Origin: Aromatoleum diolicum | GTDB lineage: Bacteria > Pseudomonadota > Gammaproteobacteria > Burkholderiales > Rhodocyclaceae | Assembly (NCBI RefSeq): GCF_012910955.1 | Contig: NZ_WTVQ01000017.1 | Location: 40,602 to 104,601, forward strand | Direction of reading: 5' to 3' | Length of the DNA stretch: 64,000 nt | Shown here: in pieces, positions 52,552-62,646 of the stretch | Layout of the letters: every line of letters starts with the position of its first letter | Numbering within the stretch: position 1 is the stretch's first letter | Notes under the pieces: model-generated | What the model saw: the letters and a program-made list of their open reading frames with translations, nothing else | Told to the model about the DNA's origin: nothing | Database searches by the model: none | Position numbers and translations under genes: made by a program

Positions 52552-52830
52552 TCAGTTGCCGTTCACAGCGCCCTTGAGGGTGGCGCCGGCGGAGAATTTC
52601 GGCACGCGCGAGGCAGCGATCTTGATCGATGCGCCGGTCTGCGGGTTGCGGCCGGTACGCTCGGCGCGCTCGGACACTTCGAACGAGCCGAAGCCGGTGA
52701 AGGCAACCTTCTCACCTGCGGCCATGCGCTCGGCAATGATGTCCAGCACGGCGGACAGGGCGCGGTCGGCCTGTGCGCGGGAGACATCCAGACGGTCGGC
52801 CAGGGCTTCGACGAATTCACCTTTGTTCAT
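52552..52830 (-). CDS. hupB: DNA-binding protein HU
   Basis: A 92-residue nucleoid protein: MNKGEFVEALADRLDVSRAQ at the start, VAFTGFGSFEVSERAERTGR and the beta-arm motif GRNPQTGASIKI that bends DNA. The C terminus KFSAGATLKGAVNG is the usual helix. It forms dimers and compacts DNA. It ends at a very strong terminator. Confidence 0.97.
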   Translation of the reverse strand: MNKGEFVEALADRLDVSRAQADRALSAVLDIIAERMAAGEKVAFTGFGSFEVSERAERTGRNPQTGASIKIAASRVPKFSAGATLKGAVNGN

Positions 52831-52969
52831 GCTTTACCTCGATTGGTGTGTTTGAGTTGTTCACGAATGCAATCTACCGGGCGGATTCTAGCACCGTCGC
52901 GGCTTGCAGGGCATTGCGGTGGAGCATGGATACAACATGAAAATACGTGTCCTGATTCACATCGACAGC

Positions 52970-54067
52970 TTATCGGGCGAGCAGCGGGTAATCGAGATAG
53001 CCCTTGTCGCCGCCCTGATAGAAAGTCCCGGGGTCGCACTCGTTGAGCGCGGTCTGCGTACGGAAGCGTTCGACGAGGTCGGGGTTGGCAATGAAGGGGC
53101 GTCCGAAGGCCACTGCGTCGCACACGCCGGCGGCCAGCGCCGCTTCACCGCGCGCCTGGTCGAAGCCACCGTTGGTGACGATGGGCATCGTCGTCAGCGG
53201 GCGAAAGTGGCGGCAGACTTCCTGCACGGCGCCCGTTGCGCCTTCGAGCTGGTTCGGCAGGTAGGGTTCGGTCAGATGCAGCCAGGCGAGCCCGTAGGAA
53301 TTCGTGCGCTTCACGACGTGCTCGAACATCGGCAGCGTGTCCGCATCGACCGCCAGGCCGTGGAAGCGGTTCATCATCGGGTTGAGGCGGAAGCCGACAC
53401 GCGACGCCGGCAGCTCGGCCGTGACGGCATCGAGCACCTCGAAGAAGAAACGTGCGCGGTTCTCGTGGCTGCCGCCGTATTTGTCCTCGCGCCGGTTCGA
53501 GATCGGCGAGAAGAACTGGTGGATCAGATAGCCGTTCGACGAATGGATCTCGACCCCGTCGAAGCCGGCCTGTACGGCATTGCGCGCGGCACGACCGAAA
53601 TCGGCGACGGTCGCGGCGATTTCCTCGAGTGTCAATGCGCGCGGCGTGACGGTGCTCTGCAGCCCGGTCGAGGAGAACATCTGCCACTGCGGATTGACCG
53701 CCGACGGCGCCACCGGCAGCTCGCCGTCGTGGAACTCCGGCAGCGACAGGCGACCGCAGTGCCACAACTGGCAGACGATGCGCCCGCCCGCGGCATGCAC
53801 CGCATCGGTCACGCGGCGCCAGCCGGCGACCTGGGCATCGGACCAGATGCCTGGCGTGAAGGGATAGCCACGCGCCTGCGCCGACACGATGGTCGCTTCC
53901 GACACGATCAGCCCGGCGCTGGCACGCATCGCGTAGTAACGGGCCATCGACTCGGTCGGCGCCGCTTCGGGGTTGTCGGCACGGCAGCGCGTCAGCGGCG
54001 CCATCACCACGCGATTGGGCAATGTCAGCGCGCCGAGGCGGACGGGGTCGAGCAGACGTGAAGTCAT
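52970..54067 (-). CDS. Old yellow enzyme family alkene reductase (NemA-like)
   Basis: A 365-residue FMN-dependent ene-reductase in a TIM barrel. It starts LLDPVRLGALTLPNRVVMAP and has RYYAMRASAGLIVSEATIVS, CQLWHCGRLS, the substrate pair in VEIHSSNGYLIHQFFSP (HxxN), SNRREDKYGGSHENRARFFF, and FMN-phosphate binding near GGFDQARGEAAL and AFGRPFIANPDL. It reduces electrophilic alkenes, nitro-esters or quinones with NADPH. CAGGAGATGCC precedes the start. It is convergent with nothing and leads into the hupB region. Confidence 0.93.
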   Translation of the reverse strand: MTSRLLDPVRLGALTLPNRVVMAPLTRCRADNPEAAPTESMARYYAMRASAGLIVSEATIVSAQARGYPFTPGIWSDAQVAGWRRVTDAVHAAGGRIVCQLWHCGRLSLPEFHDGELPVAPSAVNPQWQMFSSTGLQSTVTPRALTLEEIAATVADFGRAARNAVQAGFDGVEIHSSNGYLIHQFFSPISNRREDKYGGSHENRARFFFEVLDAVTAELPASRVGFRLNPMMNRFHGLAVDADTLPMFEHVVKRTNSYGLAWLHLTEPYLPNQLEGATGAVQEVCRHFRPLTTMPIVTNGGFDQARGEAALAAGVCDAVAFGRPFIANPDLVERFRTQTALNECDPGTFYQGGDKGYLDYPLLAR

Positions 54068-54178
54068 GGCATCTCCTGAAGCGCGGGGACGAATCACTCG
54101 GTCATACAGACCGTCATTCTGCCAAGACCCGGCGACCAATGCACGGTAATGCCCAAGAAATAAAAAAAGAGGTGCCTG

Positions 54179-55108
54179 TCAGTCAGGCGTGCGCCCTGCG
54201 TGCCGCGCCACGAGGATTTCCATGAAACGCCGCGCGATGCGACCGGGCGCCGGGTTGCGCGCCACCGACGCCTGCCATTCGCAGGCGTAGCGCAACGTTT
54301 CCGACGCCAGACGGACCAGTTCGCCACGCTCCTCGAACGGTCGCGCGTAGTGATCGGGCAGGAAGCCGATATAGCGCCCGGAGCGGATCAGCAACACGCT
54401 CGCTTCCTGCTCGAACGCGCGCGCGGCGGGCTGCAGGCCGAGGCGCCAGAAGCTCTCCATGTTGGGCGAGTGATAACCGAGGCCGACGAAGGCCGCGCGG
54501 CGCAGTGCCGCGTCGTCCGGCGGCTGCGCACCGCCGAGCAGCGGGTGCCCCGGGGCCGCGTAGAGCGGCAGGAATTCGTCGAACAGCGACACCGACACGA
54601 GGCTTTCGCTGGCGCGGTGGAAGGGGTGCACGGCGACGTGGAAACGCCCCTCGAGGAGACCCTTCTCGATCTCGCTGCTGCCGGCGACATGCACGTTGAG
54701 CGTCACCGCCGGCGCTTCGGCGCCAAACTCGGCGATGCTCTCGGCGAGGCGGCAGGCGGGATTCGAGACGATCTTGTCGAACATCGCGAGGTTCAGCTCG
54801 CCGCGCATGCCGGCATGCAGTTCGGCGACTTCGCTGCGGAAATGCTCGATCTGCGCCAGCAGGCGGCGCGCGGCGTCGAGCACCACCTGCCCTTCCTCGC
54901 TCAGCGCGAAGCCGGCGGGCCCACGCTCGCACAAGCGCACGCCGAGACGCAGTTCGAGGTCCTTGAGATGGCGACTGATCACCGAGCGACTGATATTGAG
55001 GCGCAACTCGGCCGCTGCCAGTCCGCCGGACTCGGCAATGGCGATGAAGACTCGCAACAGGCGGAGATCGGCTTCGGCGAGGCTGGCGAGAAGTGCGCGG
55101 GGTTTCAT
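54179..55108 (-). CDS. LysR family transcriptional regulator
   Basis: A 309-residue regulator. The N-terminal helix-turn-helix reads LRLLRVFIAIAESGGLAAAE, LNISRSVISRHLKDLELRLG and LCERGPAGFALSEEGQVVLD. The co-inducer domain follows (HAGMRGELNLAMFDKIVSNP, ASVLLIRSGRYIGFLPDHYA). It is divergent from the aminotransferase-mmsA operon with about 100 bases between, so it probably controls that operon in response to a pathway intermediate. The gap holds an AT-rich stretch GTAGTTTTTTGC suited to a LysR site. Confidence 0.93.
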   Translation of the reverse strand: MKPRALLASLAEADLRLLRVFIAIAESGGLAAAELRLNISRSVISRHLKDLELRLGVRLCERGPAGFALSEEGQVVLDAARRLLAQIEHFRSEVAELHAGMRGELNLAMFDKIVSNPACRLAESIAEFGAEAPAVTLNVHVAGSSEIEKGLLEGRFHVAVHPFHRASESLVSVSLFDEFLPLYAAPGHPLLGGAQPPDDAALRRAAFVGLGYHSPNMESFWRLGLQPAARAFEQEASVLLIRSGRYIGFLPDHYARPFEERGELVRLASETLRYACEWQASVARNPAPGRIARRFMEILVARHAGRTPD

Positions 55109-55210
55109 GTGGTTATTGTTTCATTCAATCGAAACCTTGCGTACGTGATCTGTAGTTTTTTGCACCCAGCCTTGCGCCTAGGATGAGCACTTCACTCTCC
55201 GGAGCTCCGC

Positions 55211-56518
55211 ATGCCCCACGATCAGGCCTTCTGGCTGCCCTTCACCGCCAATCGCAGCTTCTGGAAATCCCCGCGTGTCATCACGGCGGCGCGCGGCCAC
55301 TACTACACCACCGACGACGGACGTCAGCTGCTCGACGGTTTCTCCGGCCTGTGGACTTCGGGCCTCGGCCACTGCCACCCGAAGATCGTCGCCGCAGTGC
55401 AGGAGCAGGTCGCGACGCTGGATTACGCGATGGGCTTCCAGGTCACCAACGACAAGGCCATCGCGCTCGCGCGCGAAGTCGCGGCGCTGGCACCGGCGGG
55501 CATGGGCAAGGTGTTCTTCACAAACTCCGGCTCGGAATCGGTCGAAACCGCGCTGAAGATCGCGCTGGCCTGGCACCGCGCGCGAGGTGAGGGGCAGCGC
55601 ACGCGCCTGATCGGCCGGGAGCGTGGCTACCACGGAGTGAACTTCGGCGGCATTTCGGTCGGCGGCATCGCGCCGAACCGCAAGGCCTTCAGCGCAAACC
55701 TGGTTCCCGGCGTGGATCACATCCGCCACACCTACAGCGCCGGCGACATGGCGTTCACGCGCGGTCAGCCGACATGGGGCGCGCATCTCGCGGACGATCT
55801 CGAACGCCTCGTCATGCTGCACGACGCCTCCAACATCGCCGCGCTGATCGTCGAGCCGGTGGCGGGCTCGACCGGCATCCTGGTGCCGCCGCTCGGCTAT
55901 CTGCAGCGCTTGCGCGAGATCTGCGACAAGCACGGCATCCTGCTGATTTTCGACGAGGTCATCACCGCCTTCGGCCGCGTCGGCGCGCCCTTCGCCTCGA
56001 CGCGCTTCGGCGTCACGCCAGACATCATCACGACCGCGAAGGGCCTCACCAACGGCGTCGTACCAATGGGCGCAGTGATCGTGCGCGACGGCATTTTCGA
56101 TGCGCTGATGCAGGGCCCCGAGCACATGGTCGAGCTGTTCCACGGCTACACCTATTCGGGCCATCCGCTCGCAGCCGCGGCGGGCCTCGCGACGCTGGCG
56201 GTCTACCGCGAGGAAGACAGCTTCGCGCGTGCGCGCGCAACGGAACCCGTTTTCGCGGAGGAGATCCATTCGCTTCGGGGCGAGCCGCACGTGATTGACG
56301 TGCGCAACTTCGGCCTGATGGGCGGCGTCGAACTGGCGCCGCGCGAAGGTGCCGTGGGCGCGCGCGGCTTCGACGTGTTCCTGAAGTGCTTCGAGGCCGG
56401 GGTGGTCATCCGCAATGGCGGCGACGTCGTGCAGTTCTCGCCCTTCCTCGATTCGACGGCCGACGAACTCGGGCGCATCGTCGACACCGTGCGCCAGGCG
56501 CTGCGCAGCCTCGCCTGA
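55211..56518 (+). CDS. Omega-amino acid--pyruvate aminotransferase (class III)
   Basis: A 435-residue PLP enzyme. It has FSGLWTSGLGHCHPKIVAAV, SGSESVETALKIALAWHRAR, RERGYHGVNFGGISVGGIAP, IFDEVITAFGRVGAPFAS and the PLP lysine Lys277 in TTAKGLTNGVVPMGAV. It resembles beta-alanine--pyruvate transaminase, which makes malonate semialdehyde and alanine; other omega-amino acids are possible. CTCCGGAG-type sequence lies upstream of the ATG. The next gene handles the resulting semialdehyde, supporting this role. Confidence 0.93.
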   Translation: MPHDQAFWLPFTANRSFWKSPRVITAARGHYYTTDDGRQLLDGFSGLWTSGLGHCHPKIVAAVQEQVATLDYAMGFQVTNDKAIALAREVAALAPAGMGKVFFTNSGSESVETALKIALAWHRARGEGQRTRLIGRERGYHGVNFGGISVGGIAPNRKAFSANLVPGVDHIRHTYSAGDMAFTRGQPTWGAHLADDLERLVMLHDASNIAALIVEPVAGSTGILVPPLGYLQRLREICDKHGILLIFDEVITAFGRVGAPFASTRFGVTPDIITTAKGLTNGVVPMGAVIVRDGIFDALMQGPEHMVELFHGYTYSGHPLAAAAGLATLAVYREEDSFARARATEPVFAEEIHSLRGEPHVIDVRNFGLMGGVELAPREGAVGARGFDVFLKCFEAGVVIRNGGDVVQFSPFLDSTADELGRIVDTVRQALRSLA

Positions 56519-56563
56519 GCGCGACAACCACATCCAATCCACTGAGAGAGAGACTAGGCCGCC

Positions 56564-58057
<1,494 letters not shown>

Positions 58058-58317
58058 GTGCGCCGGTGATTGCGTGCGCAATGCGGCGGTGCCGTGTTGC
58101 GTGCGCGAAAAGCTGCAGACCTCGGATCGAACGCGCCGCTTTTCGTCAACGCGCGATAAAGGAAAGGAAATCCTCCCCTTGTCGTAGCGGCACGCGAGGC
58201 GTTCGTCTGCGAAATTGAATGCAAGTGGCTTCCCAGAACTGCCGCCGCCCCTGAAATATTGCCATTGGCATTAACTCGGGTACCATTGCGGCCTCGATAA
58301 ATTCCAAAGACATTGCC

Positions 58318-61215
58318 GTGACGTCGTTCTCTGCCGCAACCCGCCTGTATGGCCTGAGCTGGCACGGCGCCGCCCCGGACCTGCAGGTGGAAGCCTGGTG
58401 GGGCCGGGAAGCGCTCTCGGGGGGCTTCGAACTCGTCATCGACACGCTCTCGCCCGACGCCTTCATCGACCCGCAGCGCCTGCTCGGACAGGCGCTCACG
58501 CTGCGCGCCACGGTATCCGATGGGAGCCACGTCAAGCGCTCGGGGCTGGTGCGGGCGGTCCTCAAGCTCGGCGCCGACGGCGGCCTTGCGCGCTACCGTC
58601 TCACCGTGGTGCCGTGGACCTGGCTGCTCACGCGCGGGCGCCACAACCGCGTGTTCCAGGAAAAATCCGTCGTCGACATCCTCGACGCCGTCTTCGCCGG
58701 CTACGCGACGCACGCCGCCTGGCACTGGAGCGAAGACGTCGCGGCCTTCCTCGCCGACACGCGCCCGCGCAGCTACTGCGTGCAGTACCGCGAATCCGAC
58801 TACGCCTTCGTGTCGCGCCTGCTCGCCGAAGAGGGGCTCGGCTGGTGCATCGACGAGGACGCGCAGGCCCCGGCCCGCCACCGCCTGCGCCTCTTCGCCG
58901 ACAGCACCCGCTTTGCCGAGGATGCCCAGTCCGAACACGCCAACGGCGGGCGCGGCATCCGCTTCCACCGTGCCGACTCGCAGGAAGCGCAGGACGCGAT
59001 CGTCGCCTTCGGCGCCCGCCGCCGCTTCTCGATCGGGCTCGCCACGGCGCTCGCCTACGACTACCGGTCCAAGCGCGCGGTGGCCGCGAGCGTGCCCACC
59101 GCCCACGCCCTCGGCGGCGCCCACGCGCCACGGCTGGAACGCTACGACTACGCCGGCCCCGATGCCTTCGCCAGCAGCGATGAGGCCGAGCGCCACCAGC
59201 GCCTCGTCATGGAAGCGGCCGAAGCCCGCGCCGAGACCTTTCTCGGCCGCGGCACGGTGCGCAGTTTCCGCCCCGGCACCTGTTTCGAACTCAGCGGCGC
59301 CCCGCTCGACGCGCGCGCCGATGTCGCGGCGGGACAAGGGGCGGACACGCGGCGTTTCAGCCTGCTCGACATCACCCACGTCGGCATCAACAACCTCGGC
59401 GCCGAGCGCATCGCGGCGATTGCCGCGCGGCTGGCCGCCACGGAACTGCCGCACGACGACGCGGCCGCGCTCGACACCGGCGACGCCGTCGCCCCCGTCC
59501 GCGCCCCGCGCACGCTGCCGCCCGAGGCCCTGGCGCTCGCCGCCGAGCGCGGTTACGCCAACGTCTTCGACGCCCAGCGCAGCCGGATCCCGTGGCGCCC
59601 GCTGCTCGCAGACGACACCGGCGCGCGCATGAATCCGCGCCCGACCGCGCCGGGGCCGATGAGCGCCATCGTCGTCGGCCCGCAGGGCGAGACCACGCCC
59701 AACGGCGCCGACGAGCTGTGGTGCGACGCGCTCGGGCGCATCAAGCTGCGCTTCCACTGGCAGCAGGGCGACACGCCCGACGACCGCAGCAGCTGCTGGG
59801 TGCGGGTAGCGAGCCGCCAGGCCGGCGCCGGCATGGGCTGGCAGTGGCTGCCGCGCATCGGCCAGGAAGTGCTGGTGACCTTCCTCGGCGGCGACATCGA
59901 CCGTCCGCTGGTGCTCGGCGCCTTCTACAACGGCCGCGGCGAAGGCGGCGTCGCGCCCACGCCGGGCGGCGCACCGGCCCGCGAGCGCGACACCGCGGTC
60001 TTCGATGCCGCCACCGACCATGCCCCGAGCGGCCAGGGCAATCTCGTCGGTCACGGCAGCGGCGGCCACAGCCCCGCCTGGCACGGCGCCGCGGCCGCCA
60101 GCCACCGCCACGCAGCCGCGCTCAGCGGCTTCAAGACCAAGGAATTCGGCGGCACGGGCTACAGCCAGCTGCTCTTCGACGACACCGACCAGCAGCAGCG
60201 CATCCAGCTGAAGACCACCCAGTACGCCTCGGAACTCAACCTCGGCCACCTCGTCCATCAGGCCGACAACTACCGCGGCTCCTTCCGCGGCACCGGAGTG
60301 GAACTGCGGACCGACGCCTGGGGGGCGCTGCGGGGCGGGCGCGGCATCACGCTGAGCACCTGGCCCCACAAGAACAAAGCCGCGCCCGCGGGCGATCTCG
60401 CCCCCGGCATGGCCCTCATGAAACAGGCGTGCACGCTCGCCGACACCTTGAGCCAGGCCGCCGCCACCCACCAGACCGTGCAACTCGCGGCGGCGATCGG
60501 CACGACCGGCGCGCAGCAAAGCGTGATCGACCCCAACGCCGCCCCGCTCAAGGCGCTCGCGAAAGTCGCGAGCGGCATGGTCGATGCCAAAGACTTCACC
60601 CGGGCGACCCGCGACGCCGCCACCAAGAACACCGCCCTCGGGCGCGACAAGGTGCCGCAGCTCACCGACGCCGCGATCGTCCAGGCCGCCAAGGCGGGCA
60701 TCGGCATGATGGCCGGCCAGAGCCTGCAGTTCGCCAATGGCGAAACCACCACGCTGATGAGCGGCGCCGACACCAACCTGGCGGTCGCCGGCGCCACCCG
60801 CATCCACACCGGCCAGGCCATCGGTCTCCTGGCGGGCGCGCTCCGGGCCGGGGACGCCAACACCGGCATCCGCCTGATCGCCGCGCAGGGCGACATCGAT
60901 CTGCAGGCGCAAAGCGACGAACTGAAGCTGCAGTCGCGCAAGGACCTCAAGCTCGTCAGCGCCAGCGCCCACATCGACTTCGCCGCGGCGAAGAAGATCG
61001 TGCTCGCGGTCGAAGGCGGCGCCTCCATCACCATCGACGGCGGCATCACCGTCGAATGCCCGGGCACAATCACCGTGCATGCGAGCAGGAAGAGTTTCAG
61101 CGGACCGGCAAAGACCACGTACCCCCTGCCGCAGATGCCGCAAAGTGTGTGCAAGGCCTGCATGCTGGCAGCACTGCGTAGCGGCAGCCCCTTCGTCGCT
61201 CCGGCCGCCGCCTGA
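58318..61215 (+). CDS. vgrG: Type VI secretion system tip protein VgrG
   Basis: A 965-residue spike protein of the T6SS needle. The N-terminal gp27-like part includes YRESDYAFVSRLLAEEGLGW. The gp5-like OB fold (about residues 445-545) has DALGRIKLRFHWQQGD, SSCWVRVASRQAGAGMGWQW, LPRIGQEVLVTFLGGDIDRP and LVLGAFYNGRGEGG. A middle T6SS Vgr region and a DUF2345 beta-helix (about 730-880, QGDIDLQAQSDELKLQSRKD) complete it. The C-terminal 80 residues (TYPLPQMPQSVCKACMLAAL) are small and carry no recognised toxin. It starts at GTG. The adaptor gene begins nine bases after its stop, so it should deliver the downstream effector. Confidence 0.95.
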   Translation: MTSFSAATRLYGLSWHGAAPDLQVEAWWGREALSGGFELVIDTLSPDAFIDPQRLLGQALTLRATVSDGSHVKRSGLVRAVLKLGADGGLARYRLTVVPWTWLLTRGRHNRVFQEKSVVDILDAVFAGYATHAAWHWSEDVAAFLADTRPRSYCVQYRESDYAFVSRLLAEEGLGWCIDEDAQAPARHRLRLFADSTRFAEDAQSEHANGGRGIRFHRADSQEAQDAIVAFGARRRFSIGLATALAYDYRSKRAVAASVPTAHALGGAHAPRLERYDYAGPDAFASSDEAERHQRLVMEAAEARAETFLGRGTVRSFRPGTCFELSGAPLDARADVAAGQGADTRRFSLLDITHVGINNLGAERIAAIAARLAATELPHDDAAALDTGDAVAPVRAPRTLPPEALALAAERGYANVFDAQRSRIPWRPLLADDTGARMNPRPTAPGPMSAIVVGPQGETTPNGADELWCDALGRIKLRFHWQQGDTPDDRSSCWVRVASRQAGAGMGWQWLPRIGQEVLVTFLGGDIDRPLVLGAFYNGRGEGGVAPTPGGAPARERDTAVFDAATDHAPSGQGNLVGHGSGGHSPAWHGAAAASHRHAAALSGFKTKEFGGTGYSQLLFDDTDQQQRIQLKTTQYASELNLGHLVHQADNYRGSFRGTGVELRTDAWGALRGGRGITLSTWPHKNKAAPAGDLAPGMALMKQACTLADTLSQAAATHQTVQLAAAIGTTGAQQSVIDPNAAPLKALAKVASGMVDAKDFTRATRDAATKNTALGRDKVPQLTDAAIVQAAKAGIGMMAGQSLQFANGETTTLMSGADTNLAVAGATRIHTGQAIGLLAGALRAGDANTGIRLIAAQGDIDLQAQSDELKLQSRKDLKLVSASAHIDFAAAKKIVLAVEGGASITIDGGITVECPGTITVHASRKSFSGPAKTTYPLPQMPQSVCKACMLAALRSGSPFVAPAAA

Positions 61216-61224
61216 CATCGAACC

Positions 61225-62139
61225 ATGTACTTCGCCATCGAACCGCCTCACGCGTCCCTGCCATTGCAGATTTCGCACGCACTGGCCGAACTGCGCCGCG
61301 CGATCGTCGACGCGCCGCTACACGTATTCGCGCTGGTCGACGATGCCTTTGACGAAGCGTTGCTCGGCGCGCGCAAATGGTCACGGCGGCCGAAGTACTC
61401 GCTGTACGACGGCACGGCGCTGCACGGGCTCGAAGCGGCGGCGCCGCACCTGCTGACGGCGCCCGCGGCGCCCGACGAACAAAGTGCCTGGCTGCATGAA
61501 ATTTTCGCTGCCTGCGCGGGCCGTCCGATGCTCAGCATCGTGGCCTGCACCTTGCCCGCCGCGGCGCTGCAGGATCACTTGCGCCCCTACCTCATCGCCC
61601 GCACCCCCGACAGCCTGGAGTGGCCGGTGCGCTGGGGCGACACGCGCGTCTTGCCGGGCCTGATCGACACGCTCGAACCCGGCCGCCGCGAACACCTGCT
61701 GTCGCCGTTCCATCACTGGTGGTCGACTGCCCGCGACGGTACGCTGATCGGCTGGCAGGGCGGCGCCTGCGCGGCGCCCAAGCCTGCCGACTGCGACAAA
61801 TTACCGATTCGTGATGCAACCTTCGCCCGGCTGGTGGAACTCGCCGAAGCCGACGCAGTGCTCGCCAATATTCACGATACGCAGCCGGACCTGCTGCGGC
61901 AGCATCGCCCCTTCGACTGCCACGATCGCGTTGCCCGCCACCTCGTCATCGCCAGCACGTGCGGCATCAGCGCGGCGGGCGCGCGCCAGCACTTCAGCGT
62001 GCTCGCGCTATGCCTCGCCGACGACTTCACCGAACACCCGGCGATGGCCGCCCTCCTGCAACGCGTCCGACAGGGCGCCGATTACCGCACCGAGATCGGC
62101 ACCCTTCAGACCGGCTTCTGGCAGGAAGCCGCCGCATGA
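61225..62139 (+). CDS. DUF4123 T6SS effector adaptor/chaperone
   Basis: A 304-residue cytoplasmic protein. The N-terminal half is DUF4123: HVFALVDDAFDEALLGARKW, SLYDGTALHGLEAAAPHLLT and FHHWWSTARDGTLI. DUF4123 proteins (Tap/TEC) load effectors onto their cognate VgrG. Its place between vgrG and the lipase module fits this. The C-terminal half (about residues 190-304) is helical and probably effector-specific. Confidence 0.9.
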   Translation: MYFAIEPPHASLPLQISHALAELRRAIVDAPLHVFALVDDAFDEALLGARKWSRRPKYSLYDGTALHGLEAAAPHLLTAPAAPDEQSAWLHEIFAACAGRPMLSIVACTLPAAALQDHLRPYLIARTPDSLEWPVRWGDTRVLPGLIDTLEPGRREHLLSPFHHWWSTARDGTLIGWQGGACAAPKPADCDKLPIRDATFARLVELAEADAVLANIHDTQPDLLRQHRPFDCHDRVARHLVIASTCGISAAGARQHFSVLALCLADDFTEHPAMAALLQRVRQGADYRTEIGTLQTGFWQEAAA

Positions 62140-62193
62140 ATAGCGTACCCACGCAAACCTCACCGCAACCCGACCAGAATGAGACGAATCGAC

Positions 62194-62640
62194 ATGAAAT
62201 GGATACTTGTTTTCGCGTGTGCGCTGTTCCTCAACGCTTGCGCCGTGCTGGCGAAAAAGGAAAGTCCGACTGCGACGGCGCAGGTGGGGATCGTCAATCA
62301 CACCGGCAAATACATCTACTCGGCGACAGTCGATGGCTCGGGCGGCGGAAACATGCCGGCCTGGGGAGCTGGCGTCGCGGATATCTGTTGCACGTCGATC
62401 CCGCGCGTCTGGTATCCCGGAATGAAAGTGTTGGTGCGCTGGAACATGCCCGAGGGCATCAAAGACGTGATCAAGGAAAAGGTCGTCGAGATCGAGCAGT
62501 ACAACGAAACGGGAAGCATCTATATGCATTTCTTCCCGAACGACGAGGTACGCGTGGTAGTCAGCTGGGTTGGCCCGCGAAACCCGAAACACCCCATCCC
62601 TCCCCCGGCCAAACCCGCTGCTCTCGAGTCCGTCAAGTGA
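62194..62640 (+). CDS. DUF3304 lipoprotein, probable immunity to the T6SS lipase
   Basis: A 148-residue lipoprotein. The signal MKWILVFACALFLNACA has a lipobox-like LNAC, so the protein is probably anchored in the envelope. The mature domain (VGIVNHTGKYIYSATVDGSG, CCTSIPRVWYPGMKVLVRWN, YMHFFPNDEVRVVVSWVGPR) matches DUF3304, a family frequently found next to T6SS phospholipases. Periplasmic location suits neutralising an incoming lipase. The start at 62194 was chosen over 62179 because it begins a clean signal peptide. Confidence 0.82.
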   Translation: MKWILVFACALFLNACAVLAKKESPTATAQVGIVNHTGKYIYSATVDGSGGGNMPAWGAGVADICCTSIPRVWYPGMKVLVRWNMPEGIKDVIKEKVVEIEQYNETGSIYMHFFPNDEVRVVVSWVGPRNPKHPIPPPAKPAALESVK

Positions 62641-62646
62641 TTCGTC